A stretch of 64,000 bases of DNA from Streptomyces avermitilis MA-4680 = NBRC 14893 (lineage in GTDB: Bacteria > Actinomycetota > Actinomycetes > Streptomycetales > Streptomycetaceae). The notes beneath the pieces are model-generated. The model saw only the letters and a list, made by a program, of their open reading frames with translations, was not told the DNA's origin and did no database searches. The position numbers and the translations under genes are program-made. Shown here one piece after another: positions 55,608 to 64,000 of this stretch; within the stretch, counting starts at the first letter, position 1; each line of letters opens with the position of its first letter. The stretch lies in the NCBI RefSeq assembly GCF_000009765.2, contig NC_003155.5, positions 3,162,001 through 3,226,000 of the forward strand, given 5' to 3'.

Positions 55608-57308
55608 CTAGAACTCCCCGGTCCGATCGGTACGGACGCGCTCCAGCAACAGCAGTGCCACCGCGCACACCACCATCAAGATCGTCGAAAGGGCCATCGC
55701 CTGCCCGTAGTTGAGGTCACCCGCGCGTCCGAGGAGCCGGGCCACGGCAACCGGCAGCGTCGGGTTGTCGGGCCGCGCGATGAAGACCGTCGCACCGAAC
55801 TCGCCCAGCGACACGGCGAAGGCGAACCCGGCCGCGACCAGCAGCGCCCGCCGCACCATCGGCAGATCGACCTCGCGCCACACCCGCCACGGCGAGGCCC
55901 CGAGCACGGACGCCGCCTCGCGCAGCCGTTCGTCCACGGCGCGCAGGACGGGCAGCATGGTGCGGACGACGAAGGGGACACCGACCAGCGCCTGCGCGAG
56001 CGGCACGAGAATCCACGAGCCGCGGAGGTTCAGCGGCGGCTTGTCGAGGGCGATCAGGAACCCGAAGCCGACGGTCACGGCGGACACGCCGAGCGGCAGC
56101 ATCAACAGCGCGTCGAAACCACGCACGAGACGGCCGGCGTCGCGCCGGGTCAGGGCCGCGGCGGCCAGCCCGCCGATCAGCACGGCGACGGCGGTGGCGG
56201 CGAGCGCGTACTGCAGAGAGGTGCCGATGGCGGTGATCGGTGCGACGAGGAAGGTCCCGCCGTCGTCGTGCGTCAGCGCCCGGTAGTACGCGAATCCGTG
56301 GCCGCCGGGCGCGTCGAACGAGCGCTGGACGAGAACGGCGAGCGGCAGCACCAGGAGTACGGCGACGGTGGCGAGGACGGCGCCGAGCAGCGCCCACTGT
56401 CCCGCCCCGCGCGGCCTGCGCGCCGTCATGGATGCGTCCACCAGCCGCAGCGCGGCCTCCCGCCGGCGCACGGTCCCGGCGTGTACGGCGAGGATCGCGC
56501 CGACCGCCATGAACTGGATGATCGTCAGCACGGCGGCCGTGGCGAGGTCGAAGATCTCGGAGGTCTGCCGGTAGATCTCGACTTCGAGGGTGGAGAAGGT
56601 GGGACCGCCGAGGATCTGCACCACACCGAACGAGGTGAAGGTGAAGAGGAAGACCATCAGCGCGGCCGCCGCCACCGCCGGGGCCAGCGCCGGCAGCGTC
56701 ACCTTGCGCCAGGCCGCGAACCGGGAGGCGCCGAGCATCCGCGCGGCTTCCTCCTGACGCGGGTCGAGCTGCGCCCAGAGACCGCCGACGGTGCGGACGA
56801 CGACCGCGTAGTTGAAGAAGACGTGCGCGAGCAGGATCGCCCAGACGGTGGTGTCGAGCCGTACGCCCCACAGCTCGTCGAGGAGTCCCCCGCGGCCCAC
56901 GAGGGCCAGGAAGGCCGTACCGACGACGACCGTCGGCAGCACGAACGGGACGGTGACGACGGCCCGCAGCACCTGCTTGCCCCGGAAATCGAAGCGTGCG
57001 AAGACATATGCGCCGGGGAGCGCGATCAGCAGCGTGAGCGCTGTCGAGGCGAACGCCTGCCAGGTGGTGAACCACAGGACGTGCTGTATGCCGGACTGCG
57101 CCAGTACGTCACCGATCCGCCCCCACTGCCAGGCCCCGTCGGCCTTCAGACCACGCGCCACGATCGCCGCGACGGGGTAGGCGAAGAACACCCCGAAGAA
57201 CGCGACGGGCAGGGCCATGAGCCCGAGCCGCGCCGCGCTCCCACGGGAGAGCCCCTTGCGCGCCGGGGGCTCTACTTCAGTACGAGCGAGGTCCACGACT
57301 TGACCCAC
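55608..57308 (-). CDS. thiP: Thiamine ABC transporter permease, two fused domains
   Basis: A 566-residue permease with two tandem permease domains and about 12 membrane segments. Two EAA loops are present: QEEAARMLGASRFAAWRKVT and LREAASVLGASPWRVWREVD. This is the ThiP/FbpB layout. It starts at GTG 57308 or GTG 57296, both within the 3' end of the binding-protein gene, so the genes overlap and are translationally coupled. Confidence 0.9.
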   Translation of the reverse strand: MGQVVDLARTEVEPPARKGLSRGSAARLGLMALPVAFFGVFFAYPVAAIVARGLKADGAWQWGRIGDVLAQSGIQHVLWFTTWQAFASTALTLLIALPGAYVFARFDFRGKQVLRAVVTVPFVLPTVVVGTAFLALVGRGGLLDELWGVRLDTTVWAILLAHVFFNYAVVVRTVGGLWAQLDPRQEEAARMLGASRFAAWRKVTLPALAPAVAAAALMVFLFTFTSFGVVQILGGPTFSTLEVEIYRQTSEIFDLATAAVLTIIQFMAVGAILAVHAGTVRRREAALRLVDASMTARRPRGAGQWALLGAVLATVAVLLVLPLAVLVQRSFDAPGGHGFAYYRALTHDDGGTFLVAPITAIGTSLQYALAATAVAVLIGGLAAAALTRRDAGRLVRGFDALLMLPLGVSAVTVGFGFLIALDKPPLNLRGSWILVPLAQALVGVPFVVRTMLPVLRAVDERLREAASVLGASPWRVWREVDLPMVRRALLVAAGFAFAVSLGEFGATVFIARPDNPTLPVAVARLLGRAGDLNYGQAMALSTILMVVCAVALLLLERVRTDRTGEF

Positions 57309-58357
57309 TGGTCACGGTTGTCGGCGATCTCGGCCGGGGCCAGGGTCTCGGGGCTCTTGGCCGCCGGACCGAACTCGCTGAATTCGGCGGGGACCTGAGC
57401 ACCCTTGACCACCGGGTACACGAACATGTTCAGCGGCATGTCCTCCTGGAATTCCTTGGTGACGAGGAAGTCGAGGAGCGCCTTGCCGCCCTTGGTGTTC
57501 TTCGCGTTGCTCAGCAGCCCCGCGTACTCGACCTGCCGGAAGCAGGTCCCGCTCGCGACCCCGGTGGGCGCGGTCTTCGGCTTGGGGCTGGCGTAGATCA
57601 CCTCGGCCGGCGGGGACGAGGCGTAGGAGACGACCAGCGGCCGGTCGCCCTTGGCCTTCTTGCCGCCTGCTGAGCCCGAGAACTCCTGGTTGTAGGCCTG
57701 CTCCCAGCCGTCGACCACCTTCACGCCGTTGGCCTTGAGCTTCTTCCAGTAGTCGGGCCAGCCTTTGTCGCCGTACTCGGCCGCCGTCCCCAGCAGGAAG
57801 CCGAGGCCGGGCGAGGACGTGGCGGCGTTCTCCGTGACGAGCAGGTTCTTGTACCGCGGCTCGACCAGGTCGCCGAAGGAGGCCGGCGGGTCCAGCTTGT
57901 GGTCGGCGAAGTACTTCTTGTCGTAGTTGACGCAGATGTCACCGGAGTCGATCGGTGTCACCCGGTGCTTGGCCCGGTCCACCTGGTACTCGGGGCGGAT
58001 CAGGCCGGAGCCCTTGGCCTCGTACGGCTGGAACAGCCCGTTGTCGAGCGCCCGCGACAGCAGGGTGTTGTCGACGCCGAAGAAGACGTCGCCCTGCGGG
58101 TTGTCCTTGGTGAGGATCGCCTTGTTGACCGCCTGCCCGGCGTCGCCATCCTTGAGGACCTTCACCGTGTAGCCGGACTGCTTCTCGAAGTCCTCGAGCA
58201 CGCTCTTCGAGGCGGCCCACGAGTCATGGCTGACCAGGGTCACCGTCTTGGAGTCGGCGTCGCCGCCGCCCGAGCCGGACGAGCCGCACGCGGACAGCGT
58301 GACGAGCCCGAGCCCGGCGGCCAGGGCCGCGGCCGTGAACTTCTTGGTGGTGCTCAC
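57272..58357 (-). CDS. thiB: Thiamine-binding lipoprotein
   Basis: A 361-residue binding protein with signal peptide and lipobox LSAC (Cys24). Family segments include VTLVSHDSWAASKSVLEDFE and NPQGDVFFGVDNTLLSRAL, as in ThiB/TbpA. Start GTG 58357 has a perfect AGGAGG six bases upstream. It is the first gene of the operon and is preceded by a terminator hairpin and a TPP riboswitch, which makes the thiamine assignment strong. Confidence 0.94.
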   Translation of the reverse strand: MSTTKKFTAAALAAGLGLVTLSACGSSGSGGGDADSKTVTLVSHDSWAASKSVLEDFEKQSGYTVKVLKDGDAGQAVNKAILTKDNPQGDVFFGVDNTLLSRALDNGLFQPYEAKGSGLIRPEYQVDRAKHRVTPIDSGDICVNYDKKYFADHKLDPPASFGDLVEPRYKNLLVTENAATSSPGLGFLLGTAAEYGDKGWPDYWKKLKANGVKVVDGWEQAYNQEFSGSAGGKKAKGDRPLVVSYASSPPAEVIYASPKPKTAPTGVASGTCFRQVEYAGLLSNAKNTKGGKALLDFLVTKEFQEDMPLNMFVYPVVKGAQVPAEFSEFGPAAKSPETLAPAEIADNRDQWVKSWTSLVLK

Positions 58358-58391
58358 CGAATTCCTCCTGGAGTGACCAGGAGAAGACGCG

Positions 58392-58430
58392 GCCCTGCCC
58401 GGGAGCCTCCGACGAGTTCCCGGGCAGGGC
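58392..58430 (-). terminator. Riboswitch expression platform hairpin
   Basis: A perfect 13-bp stem (58392-58404 with 58418-58430) between the TPP aptamer and the ribosome-binding site of thiB, about 22 bases from the aptamer. It is suited to premature transcription termination when thiamine pyrophosphate is bound. Confidence 0.75.
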
Positions 58431-58451
58431 GCAACAGCTTGAGTGATGACC

Positions 58452-58541
58452 GAACTTCCTACCCAGAATGACCTGGGCGAGGTTCAGAGGGTCTGCGGAC
58501 TCTCCCGCACTCTCAGCGCTGTGGCGCTCCCCTGTCGGAAT
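58452..58541 (-). ncRNA. TPP riboswitch (thi box)
   Basis: On the minus strand the leader carries the conserved aptamer elements in order: ACAGGGGAGCGCC, CTGAGAG (58516-58510), CCGCAGACCCTCTGAACCT, the CCAGG..TCTGGG stem and GGTAGGAAG (58463-58455). It controls the thiamine ABC operon downstream and begins only about 27 bp after the rlmN stop. Confidence 0.95.
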
Positions 58542-58567
58542 ATGAAGATGTACCTACGCGGGACAGG

Positions 58568-59674
58568 TTACCGCTCGGTGGCCGCGAGCTGGCCGCAGGC
58601 TCCGTCGATCTCCTGGCCACGGGTGTCCCGGACGGTGACCGGCACCCCGTGGGCGGCGATCGCCTCGACGAACGCCTTCTCGTCCTCGGGCCGCGAGGCG
58701 GTCCACTTCGAGCCGGGCGTCGGGTTCAGCGGGATCAGGTTGACGTGCACCGGCCTGCCCTTGAGCATCCGGCCGAGGCGGTCACCGCGCCAGGCCTGGT
58801 CGTTGATGTCCCGGATCAGCGCGTACTCGATGGAGAGCCGGCGTCCGGACCTGGCCGCGTACTCCCAGCCGGCGTCCAGCACCTCCCGCACCTTCCACCG
58901 CGTGTTGACGGGCACGAGAGTGTCGCGCAGCTCGTCGTCCGGGGCGTGCAGGGAGATGGCCAGCCGGCACTTGAAGCCCTCGTCGGCGAACCGGTGGATG
59001 GCCGGGACGAGCCCGACGGTCGACACGGTGATGCCGCGCTGCGACAGCCCGAGCCCGTCCGGCTCCGGGTCGGTGAGCGCCCGGATCGCACCGACGACCC
59101 GCTTGTAGTTGGCGAGCGGCTCGCCCATGCCCATGAAGACGATGTTGGAGAGACGGGCGGGGCCGCCGGGAATCTCGCCGTCCCTGAGCGCCCGCATGCC
59201 GTCCACGATCTGGTGCACGATCTCGCCGGTCGACAGGTTCCGGTCCAGGCCCGCCTGTCCGGTGGCGCAGAACGGGCAGTTCATACCGCACCCGGCCTGG
59301 GAGCTGATGCACATCGTCACCCGGTCCGGGTAGCGCATGAGCACCGACTCGACGAGCGTCCCGTCGAACAGCCGCCACAGCGTCTTGCGGGTGGTGTCCT
59401 GGTCGGTCGACAGATGCCGCACGACCGTCATCAGGTCGGGAAGCAGCGCCTCCTGGAGCTTGGCGCGGGAACCGGCGGGGATGTCGGTCCACTGCTCCGG
59501 GTCGTGCGCGTACCGCGCGAAGTAGTGCTGCGAGAGCTGCTTGGCGCGAAACGGCTTCTCACCGATCGCGGCAACAGCCTCTTTACGCTCGGCGGGCGAG
59601 AGATCGGCAAGGTGCCGCGGCGGCTTCTTGGCTCCGCGCGGGGCGACGAAAGTGAGTTCTCCGGGCTTAGGCAT
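58568..59674 (-). CDS. rlmN: Dual-specificity 23S rRNA/tRNA adenine-C2 methyltransferase RlmN
   Basis: A 368-residue radical SAM methylase. The [4Fe-4S] motif CGMNCPFC places Cys at 129, 133 and 136, and the second-site Cys is in [23 protein letters not shown] is the SAM-binding GMGEP motif. It methylates A2503 of 23S rRNA and A37 of some tRNAs (family knowledge). Start ATG 59674 ([14 protein letters not shown]) matches the family; an in-frame upstream extension is doubtful. It is separated from the next gene (59960) by about 285 bp. Confidence 0.95.
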
Positions 59675-59842
59675 GGCTGTACCAGTGTCGCAGATCGAAT
59701 CGGGTGACCTGGGGGCCGAGCCGGTTGCGCTGGTCACCCCTCATCAACCCCCTCGTCGCCCCTGGTGGCCTCCGGTCGCCCCCGGTCGTCGTGGGACCTT
59801 CTCGGGCGGCCCAAAGACGGCCCCCCTGGGAGAAACGCAAAA

Positions 59843-59872
59843 GGCGGGCACCGGATTGTGTCCGGGCCCGCC
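59843..59872 (-). terminator. Intrinsic terminator after the small secreted protein
   Basis: Read on the minus strand, a stem GGCGGGC/GCCCGCC plus CCGGA/TCCGG with one bulge is followed by TTTT. It is one of the few U-tract terminators in this window, about 90 bp after the stop at 59960. Confidence 0.75.
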
Positions 59873-59959
59873 TCCACGGGATGTCACGGTCGTCACGGGT
59901 GCCGGGGACGCCCGGCCCAGTGCGTGACAAGAACCGCATCACGCAAGGAAAAGCGATCC

Positions 59960-60370
59960 TTAAGCGACGGTGTCCTCTTCCTTGCAGTTCTTCGGGGCGT
60001 AACCGGCCTTCGTGTTACACGCCTTGATGGTCACCTTGGTGCCCTCGGCGAGGTTGCCGGTTTCCCAGTGGGTACAGAAATCCGAGGGAACGCCGCTCGT
60101 CGAAACCGTGCGGTCCCACGTTCCGTTCCTGCCGACATCCAGGTAGGACGTGACGGCCCACCCGTCCGCCGTCCAGTCACAGGCCCGGATGGCGTCACCG
60201 GGAGTGTTGGTGCTTTCCACCGGGTCCTGGTTGAAATTGCCCCAGTCCTGGAACGAGTTGATCTGCACCGCGATGAGCAGGCCGGTGCCGGCCTGCGCCG
60301 GGCTGGCGGCAGCTCCGAGGAACGTCGCGGCGGCAATTGCAGTGACTGCCGGAATCGCTTTCAAGCGCAA
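59960..60370 (-). CDS. Small secreted protein, unknown function
   Basis: A 136-residue exported protein with a signal peptide cut near residue 27 (SPAQAGTG). Start is TTG 60370, preceded by AAGGGGA. Four cysteines in the mature part (ACDW, DFCTHW, KACNT, KNCKEE) suggest two disulfides. The rest is rich in Asn, Thr, Trp and Gly (DWGNFNQDP, NGTWDRTVS). It has lower GC content than its neighbours, consistent with acquisition or with its amino-acid makeup. I do not recognise a family. It stands alone between rlmN and cdsA. Confidence 0.78.
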   Translation of the reverse strand: MRLKAIPAVTAIAAATFLGAAASPAQAGTGLLIAVQINSFQDWGNFNQDPVESTNTPGDAIRACDWTADGWAVTSYLDVGRNGTWDRTVSTSGVPSDFCTHWETGNLAEGTKVTIKACNTKAGYAPKNCKEEDTVA

Positions 60371-60576
60371 GACGGAAATCCCCTTGAATTGTCCACCACG
60401 GGCTCTTCAGGACAGCAGAAACCACAGACCTCACAGAGATGGCCCGTAACGGTAATTCGCTGACTTCCCCCGCGCCCGAACCCGTGGTCATGTGGTCGAA
60501 TTTGGCGCTTGATCATCAAAACTTACTGGCCCGAACATGTCAAGAAGTTTACGAAAGCACCTCCGGGCATACGGGA

Positions 60577-60609
60577 AGGGGCCGGCTGCCCCATGGACAG
60601 CCGGCCCCT
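60577..60609 (-). terminator. Terminator after cdsA
   Basis: A perfect 12-bp stem (60577-60588 with 60598-60609), 9-base loop, just beyond the cdsA stop at 60628. Confidence 0.8.
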
Positions 60610-60627
60610 CTCCGGAAAAAGCGCAGG

Positions 60628-61806
60628 TCAGCCAGACCCTACGAAGATCACCAGCAACAACCACACCACCGGAGCCGTCGGCAGCAGCGAGTCCAGCCGG
60701 TCCATGATGCCGCCGTGCCCCGGCAGCAGCGTGCCCATGTCCTTGATGCCCAGATCCCGCTTGATCATGGACTCGCCGAGGTCGCCGAGCGTGGCACTGG
60801 CGGCGACCGCGAAGCCGAGCACGAGGCCCTGCCACCAGCTGCCGTCGTCGATCAGGAACTCCATGCACAGCGCGCCCGCCACCATCGCGAACGAGACCGC
60901 TCCGACCAGGCCCTCGCGGGTCTTGCCGGGGCTGATGCGCGGGGCGAGCCTGTGCTTGCCGAAACGCCAGCCGATCGCGTACGCGCCCGTGTCGCTGACC
61001 ACGGTGAGCAGCAGGAACGTGAGCACCCGGCGCGGACCGTCGTCGGCCGTGAGCATCATCGCGACGAACGTCGCCAGGAACGGGACGTAGAACGCCGCGA
61101 AGACCCCGGCCGTGACGTCCCTGAGGTAGCCCTCCGGTGGTTCCGTCATGCGCCAGACCAGGACGGCGAGCGCGGTGAGCGCCATCGCCACCCACGCGCC
61201 CTCGGCACCCCGGACGTATCCGGCGACGACCATCGCCGCGCCGCCGACCGCGAGCGGTACGAGGGGCGCCTTGATGCCCTTGCGCTCCTCGAGCCGTGAG
61301 GTGAGCTCCCAAAGGCCCACCACCACGGCGACCGCTATGACCCCGACGAAGACGGCCTTGACGACGAACAACGACGCGACGATCACCACCCCGAGCCCGA
61401 CGCCGACCCCTATGGCCGCACCCAGGTCACGGCCCGCGCTCTTCTTCTGCGGGGCGGGCGCTGGCTGTGGGGCGTCGGGCATGGGCTCCGGCTTCTGGGG
61501 CTGGGCCCCATGGGGCGTCTGGGACCCATAGGGCGACTGAGTCACGTACGGCGTCTGTGACCCGTAGGACGTCGTCTGCGGCGTGTCGTCGCGGAACAAG
61601 GGGCCACTCAGCCGAGCGGCCCCCCGGTCGTCATCCTGGTCTCCGCCATGCGCGGGTACGTCGGGCACGATGGGCATGGGGCGAGTCTGCTGCGCGTCAT
61701 GCGCATCGTACGTGGGACCCGCCGGGGCTGCCCCCTGGGCAGGCCCCTGGTCGGACGGCCCCCAGTACCCGGCTTGTGGCGGCGCCCCCCAGGAAGATTC
61801 GTTCAT
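60628..61806 (-). CDS. cdsA: Phosphatidate cytidylyltransferase
   Basis: A 392-residue integral membrane enzyme making CDP-diacylglycerol from phosphatidate and CTP. The C-terminal signature is intact: ESMIKRDLGIKDMGTLLPGH followed by GGIMDRLDS. About eight membrane segments are seen from residue 130. The first about 125 residues are a hydrophilic extension rich in Pro, Gln and Asp with SQTPYVTQSPYGSQTP repeats, a common actinobacterial feature. ATG 61806 shares one base with the frr stop (TGATG), so the two are coupled. Confidence 0.95.
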   Translation of the reverse strand: MNESSWGAPPQAGYWGPSDQGPAQGAAPAGPTYDAHDAQQTRPMPIVPDVPAHGGDQDDDRGAARLSGPLFRDDTPQTTSYGSQTPYVTQSPYGSQTPHGAQPQKPEPMPDAPQPAPAPQKKSAGRDLGAAIGVGVGLGVVIVASLFVVKAVFVGVIAVAVVVGLWELTSRLEERKGIKAPLVPLAVGGAAMVVAGYVRGAEGAWVAMALTALAVLVWRMTEPPEGYLRDVTAGVFAAFYVPFLATFVAMMLTADDGPRRVLTFLLLTVVSDTGAYAIGWRFGKHRLAPRISPGKTREGLVGAVSFAMVAGALCMEFLIDDGSWWQGLVLGFAVAASATLGDLGESMIKRDLGIKDMGTLLPGHGGIMDRLDSLLPTAPVVWLLLVIFVGSG

Positions 61807-62363
61807 CAGACCTCGAGCAGCTCCGCTTCCTTGTGCTTGAGCAGCTCGTCCACCTGGGCGACGTACTTCGCGGTGGTGTCGTCGAGCTCCTTCTCCGCAC
61901 GACGGCCCTCGTCCTCGCCGACCTCGCCATCCTTGATCAGCTTGTCGATGGCGTCCTTGGCCTTGCGGCGGACGGAGCGGATCGAGACCTTGGCGTCCTC
62001 ACCCTTGGTCTTGGCGACCTTGATGTAGTCCTTGCGGCGCTCCTCGGTCAGCTCGGGGAACACCACACGGATGATGTTGCCGTCGTTGCTCGGGTTGACG
62101 CCCAGGTCGGAGTCCCGGATGGCCTGCTCGATGTTGCGCAGCGCGCTCTTGTCGAACGGGGTCACCACGGCCATGCGCGGCTCCGGCACCGAGAACGAGG
62201 CCAGCTGGTTGATCGGCGTCAACGCGCCGTAGTAGTCGGCCACGATCTTGTTGAACATCGCCGGGTGCGCACGGCCGGTGCGGATCGCGGCGAAGTCCTC
62301 CTTGGCGACCACGACGGCCTTCTCCATCTTCTCCTCGGCCTCGAGGAGGGTCTCTTCGATCAC
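61806..62363 (-). CDS. frr: Ribosome recycling factor
   Basis: A 185-residue protein, the standard length. It shows [36 protein letters not shown] and [23 protein letters not shown] 62363 follows AGGAG. It disassembles post-termination ribosomes with EF-G. It lies 153 bp downstream of pyrH and overlaps cdsA by one base, the usual actinobacterial order. Confidence 0.97.
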   Translation of the reverse strand: MIEETLLEAEEKMEKAVVVAKEDFAAIRTGRAHPAMFNKIVADYYGALTPINQLASFSVPEPRMAVVTPFDKSALRNIEQAIRDSDLGVNPSNDGNIIRVVFPELTEERRKDYIKVAKTKGEDAKVSIRSVRRKAKDAIDKLIKDGEVGEDEGRRAEKELDDTTAKYVAQVDELLKHKEAELLEV

Positions 62364-62516
62364 CACTTGCTCCTGCGTGTCTTGAGTAGGCCCGGCAGCG
62401 GTCCTTGTCGGTCCCCGGCCGGCTGCGTCGCGTCTTCTTCCTGCACGGTTCCGGACCGGCAGGACATTGTCCATCCCCCGGTCAGGGTCCATGGCCCAAA
62501 GAGGGGTGGTCCCCGG

Positions 62517-63275
62517 TCAGTCCCGGCTGCCCTGGTCACCCACGAGTGTGCCGATCTTCTCACCCTTGACGGCGCGCGCGATATTGCCCTCCGCCAGAAG
62601 TTCGAAGACCAGGATGGGCAGCTTGTTGTCCCGGCACAGCGTGATCGCGGTCATGTCGGCGACCTTCAGGTCGCGGGTGATGACCTCGCCGTAGCTGAGC
62701 GAATCGAACTTGACAGCCTCGGGGTTGGTCTTCGGGTCGGAGTCGTAGACCCCGTCCACGCCGTTCTTGCCCATGAGCAGCGCCTCGGCGTCGATCTCCA
62801 GAGCACGCTGGGCGGCGGTGGTGTCGGTGGAGAAGTAGGGCATGCCCATACCGGCGCCGAAGATGACCACACGGCCCTTCTCCAGGTGACGCACGGCGCG
62901 CAGCGGGATGTAGGGCTCGGCGACCTGGCCCATGGTGATGGCGGTCTGCACGCGCGAGTCGATGCCCTCCTTCTCCAGGAAGTCCTGGAGAGCGAGGCAG
63001 TTCATGACCGTGCCGAGCATGCCCATGTAGTCGGAGCGGGCCCGGTCCATGCCGCGCTGCTGGAGTTCGGCGCCGCGGAAGAAGTTGCCGCCGCCGATGA
63101 CGACGGCGATCTCGGAGCCGTCGCGCACCACGGCCGCGATCTCACGGGCGATGGCGTGCACCACGTCCGGGTCGACGCCGAGGCCGCCGCCTCCGGAGAA
63201 CGCCTCTCCGGACAGCTTCAGCAGGTACCGGCCGCGTACTTTGCCGTCGTCGCTCTTGTCGGCCTTGGTGGTCAT
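62517..63275 (-). CDS. pyrH: Uridylate kinase
   Basis: A 252-residue UMP kinase of the amino-acid-kinase fold. Motifs are [31 protein letters not shown]-type [20 protein letters not shown] and [15 protein letters not shown] 63275 follows GGCGAGA. It converts UMP to UDP and is the hexameric bacterial type. It is preceded by a long hairpin after tsf. Confidence 0.97.
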   Translation of the reverse strand: MTTKADKSDDGKVRGRYLLKLSGEAFSGGGGLGVDPDVVHAIAREIAAVVRDGSEIAVVIGGGNFFRGAELQQRGMDRARSDYMGMLGTVMNCLALQDFLEKEGIDSRVQTAITMGQVAEPYIPLRAVRHLEKGRVVIFGAGMGMPYFSTDTTAAQRALEIDAEALLMGKNGVDGVYDSDPKTNPEAVKFDSLSYGEVITRDLKVADMTAITLCRDNKLPILVFELLAEGNIARAVKGEKIGTLVGDQGSRD

Positions 63276-63313
63276 GGAGATCTCGCCTCTTTTACGTGTC
63301 GCACATACGAAGA

Positions 63314-63363
63314 AGGCCATTGCCGATGGGGTGTCGTTCGCATCCCATACGCGGCAATGGCCT
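63314..63363 (-). terminator. Long hairpin between tsf and pyrH
   Basis: A 12-bp outer stem (63314-63325 with 63352-63363) continues into a 5-bp inner stem (63326-63330 with 63344-63348). It lies about 115 bp after tsf and 40 bp before pyrH, so it could terminate or attenuate transcription entering pyrH. Confidence 0.7.
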
Positions 63364-63475
63364 CCTCGTCAGATCTGCTGTAGTCCGCCACGCGCGTGTG
63401 CGGGGTGGCATACGCGAATGACGCAGTCGACTGCTGTCGACCCTAGCGGGGTCGCGCGTCGATCGCGGTACGGAC

Positions 63476-64000
63476 TCAGATGCCGACCTTGATGCGCGTG
63501 AAGCGCTTCAGGGTGACACCCGCCTCGTCCAGAACCTTCTGGACGGACTTCTTGTTGTCGAGCGCGTACGGCTGGCCAAGCAGCGTGGCGTCCTTGAAGA
63601 AGCCGTTGAGGCGACCCTCGACGATCTTCGGCAGGGCGGCCTCGGGCTTGCCCTCGGCGCGGGTGGTCTCCTCGGCGACGCGGCGCTCGGACTCGACGAC
63701 CTCGGCCGGGACGTCCTCCTTGGAGAGGTACTTCGGCGCGAAGGCGGCGATGTGCTGGGCGACGCCCTTGGCGATCTCCGCGTTCGGCTTGTCCAGCTCG
63801 ACGAGGACACCGATCTGCGGCGGCAGGTCGGGCATCGTGCGGTGCATGTACGCGGACACGTAACCGTCGGCGTAGGCCGCGAAGCGGTCCAGGACGATCT
63901 TCTCGCCCAGGTTGGCGTTGGCCTCGTCGACGAACGCCTGGACCGTCTTGCCGGGCTCGATCTCGGAGGCGAGCAGCGCCTCGAGGTCGGCCGGGGCGGT
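63476..64000 (-). CDS. tsf: Elongation factor Ts, C-terminal part (cut by window edge)
   Basis: The last about 174 codons of EF-Ts, running off the right end of the window. Readable segments include [71 protein letters not shown] and [18 protein letters not shown], all typical of the EF-Ts dimerisation and C-terminal domains. It recharges EF-Tu with GTP. It is followed by a long hairpin and pyrH. Confidence 0.96.
   Translation of the reverse strand, partial: TAPADLEALLASEIEPGKTVQAFVDEANANLGEKIVLDRFAAYADGYVSAYMHRTMPDLPPQIGVLVELDKPNAEIAKGVAQHIAAFAPKYLSKEDVPAEVVESERRVAEETTRAEGKPEAALPKIVEGRLNGFFKDATLLGQPYALDNKKSVQKVLDEAGVTLKRFTRIKVGI

Overview
The window is high-GC actinobacterial chromosome, almost certainly Streptomyces. 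The evidence is very GC-rich third codon positions, frequent GTG and TTG starts, long GC hairpin terminators without T-tracts, Tat-type lipoproteins, a DasR-type operator before a chitinase, an LAETG sortase substrate, and the minus-strand block tsf-pyrH-frr-cdsA-rlmN. No rRNA, tRNA or CRISPR array was seen.

Layout. (1) 0.2-7.1 kb: a sugar-uptake operon (binding lipoprotein plus two LplB/LplC-type permeases) divergent from a GH3 glycosidase; the same 14-bp LacI-type palindrome lies beside each gene. (2) 7.3-14.8 kb: aldehyde dehydrogenase, a PucR-family regulator broken by a frameshift, a membrane P-loop ATPase and gabT. (3) 14.9-17.6 kb: PAP2 phosphatase and a secreted GH18 chitinase. (4) 17.7-25.0 kb: a minus-strand polyamine uptake and catabolism operon (aldehyde dehydrogenase, PotD-like binding protein, PotA-like ATPase, two permeases, frameshifted FAD oxidoreductase). 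(5) 25.1-34.9 kb: NADAR protein, frameshifted DUF4190 protein, adenosine deaminase, a glycerophosphodiesterase-like protein, an ECF sigma factor carrying an anti-sigma-like zinc motif and an exported tail, and clpC. (6) 34.9-44.7 kb: an accessory-looking stretch with a PadR regulator behind an array of direct repeats, OsmC, an MFS pump, a secreted hydrolase, a nitronate monooxygenase-like enzyme, a chimeric truncated SulP transporter, several short tandem repeats and a decayed IS1380 transposase. (7) 44.7-49.6 kb: a second polyamine module (binding protein, aldehyde dehydrogenase, AsnC regulator, aminotransferase). (8) 49.9-54.5 kb: an unusual ABC pair, VOC protein, LOG-like protein and a sortase-anchored surface protein. 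(9) 54.6-58.5 kb: a thiamine ABC operon behind a TPP riboswitch with a terminator. (10) 58.6-64.0 kb: rlmN, a small secreted protein, cdsA, frr, pyrH and the 3' part of tsf.

Functionally, modules 2, 4 and 7 form a polyamine-to-GABA-to-succinate route: uptake of putrescine/spermidine, transamination or oxidation to aminobutyraldehyde, oxidation to GABA, then GabT and an aldehyde dehydrogenase. Three independent single-base frameshifts break otherwise well-conserved genes (about 10.12, 18.29 and 26.48 kb), two of them in runs of C or G. Assembly error is therefore at least as likely as true gene loss. All function calls rest on motif and family recognition by eye; no searches were run.
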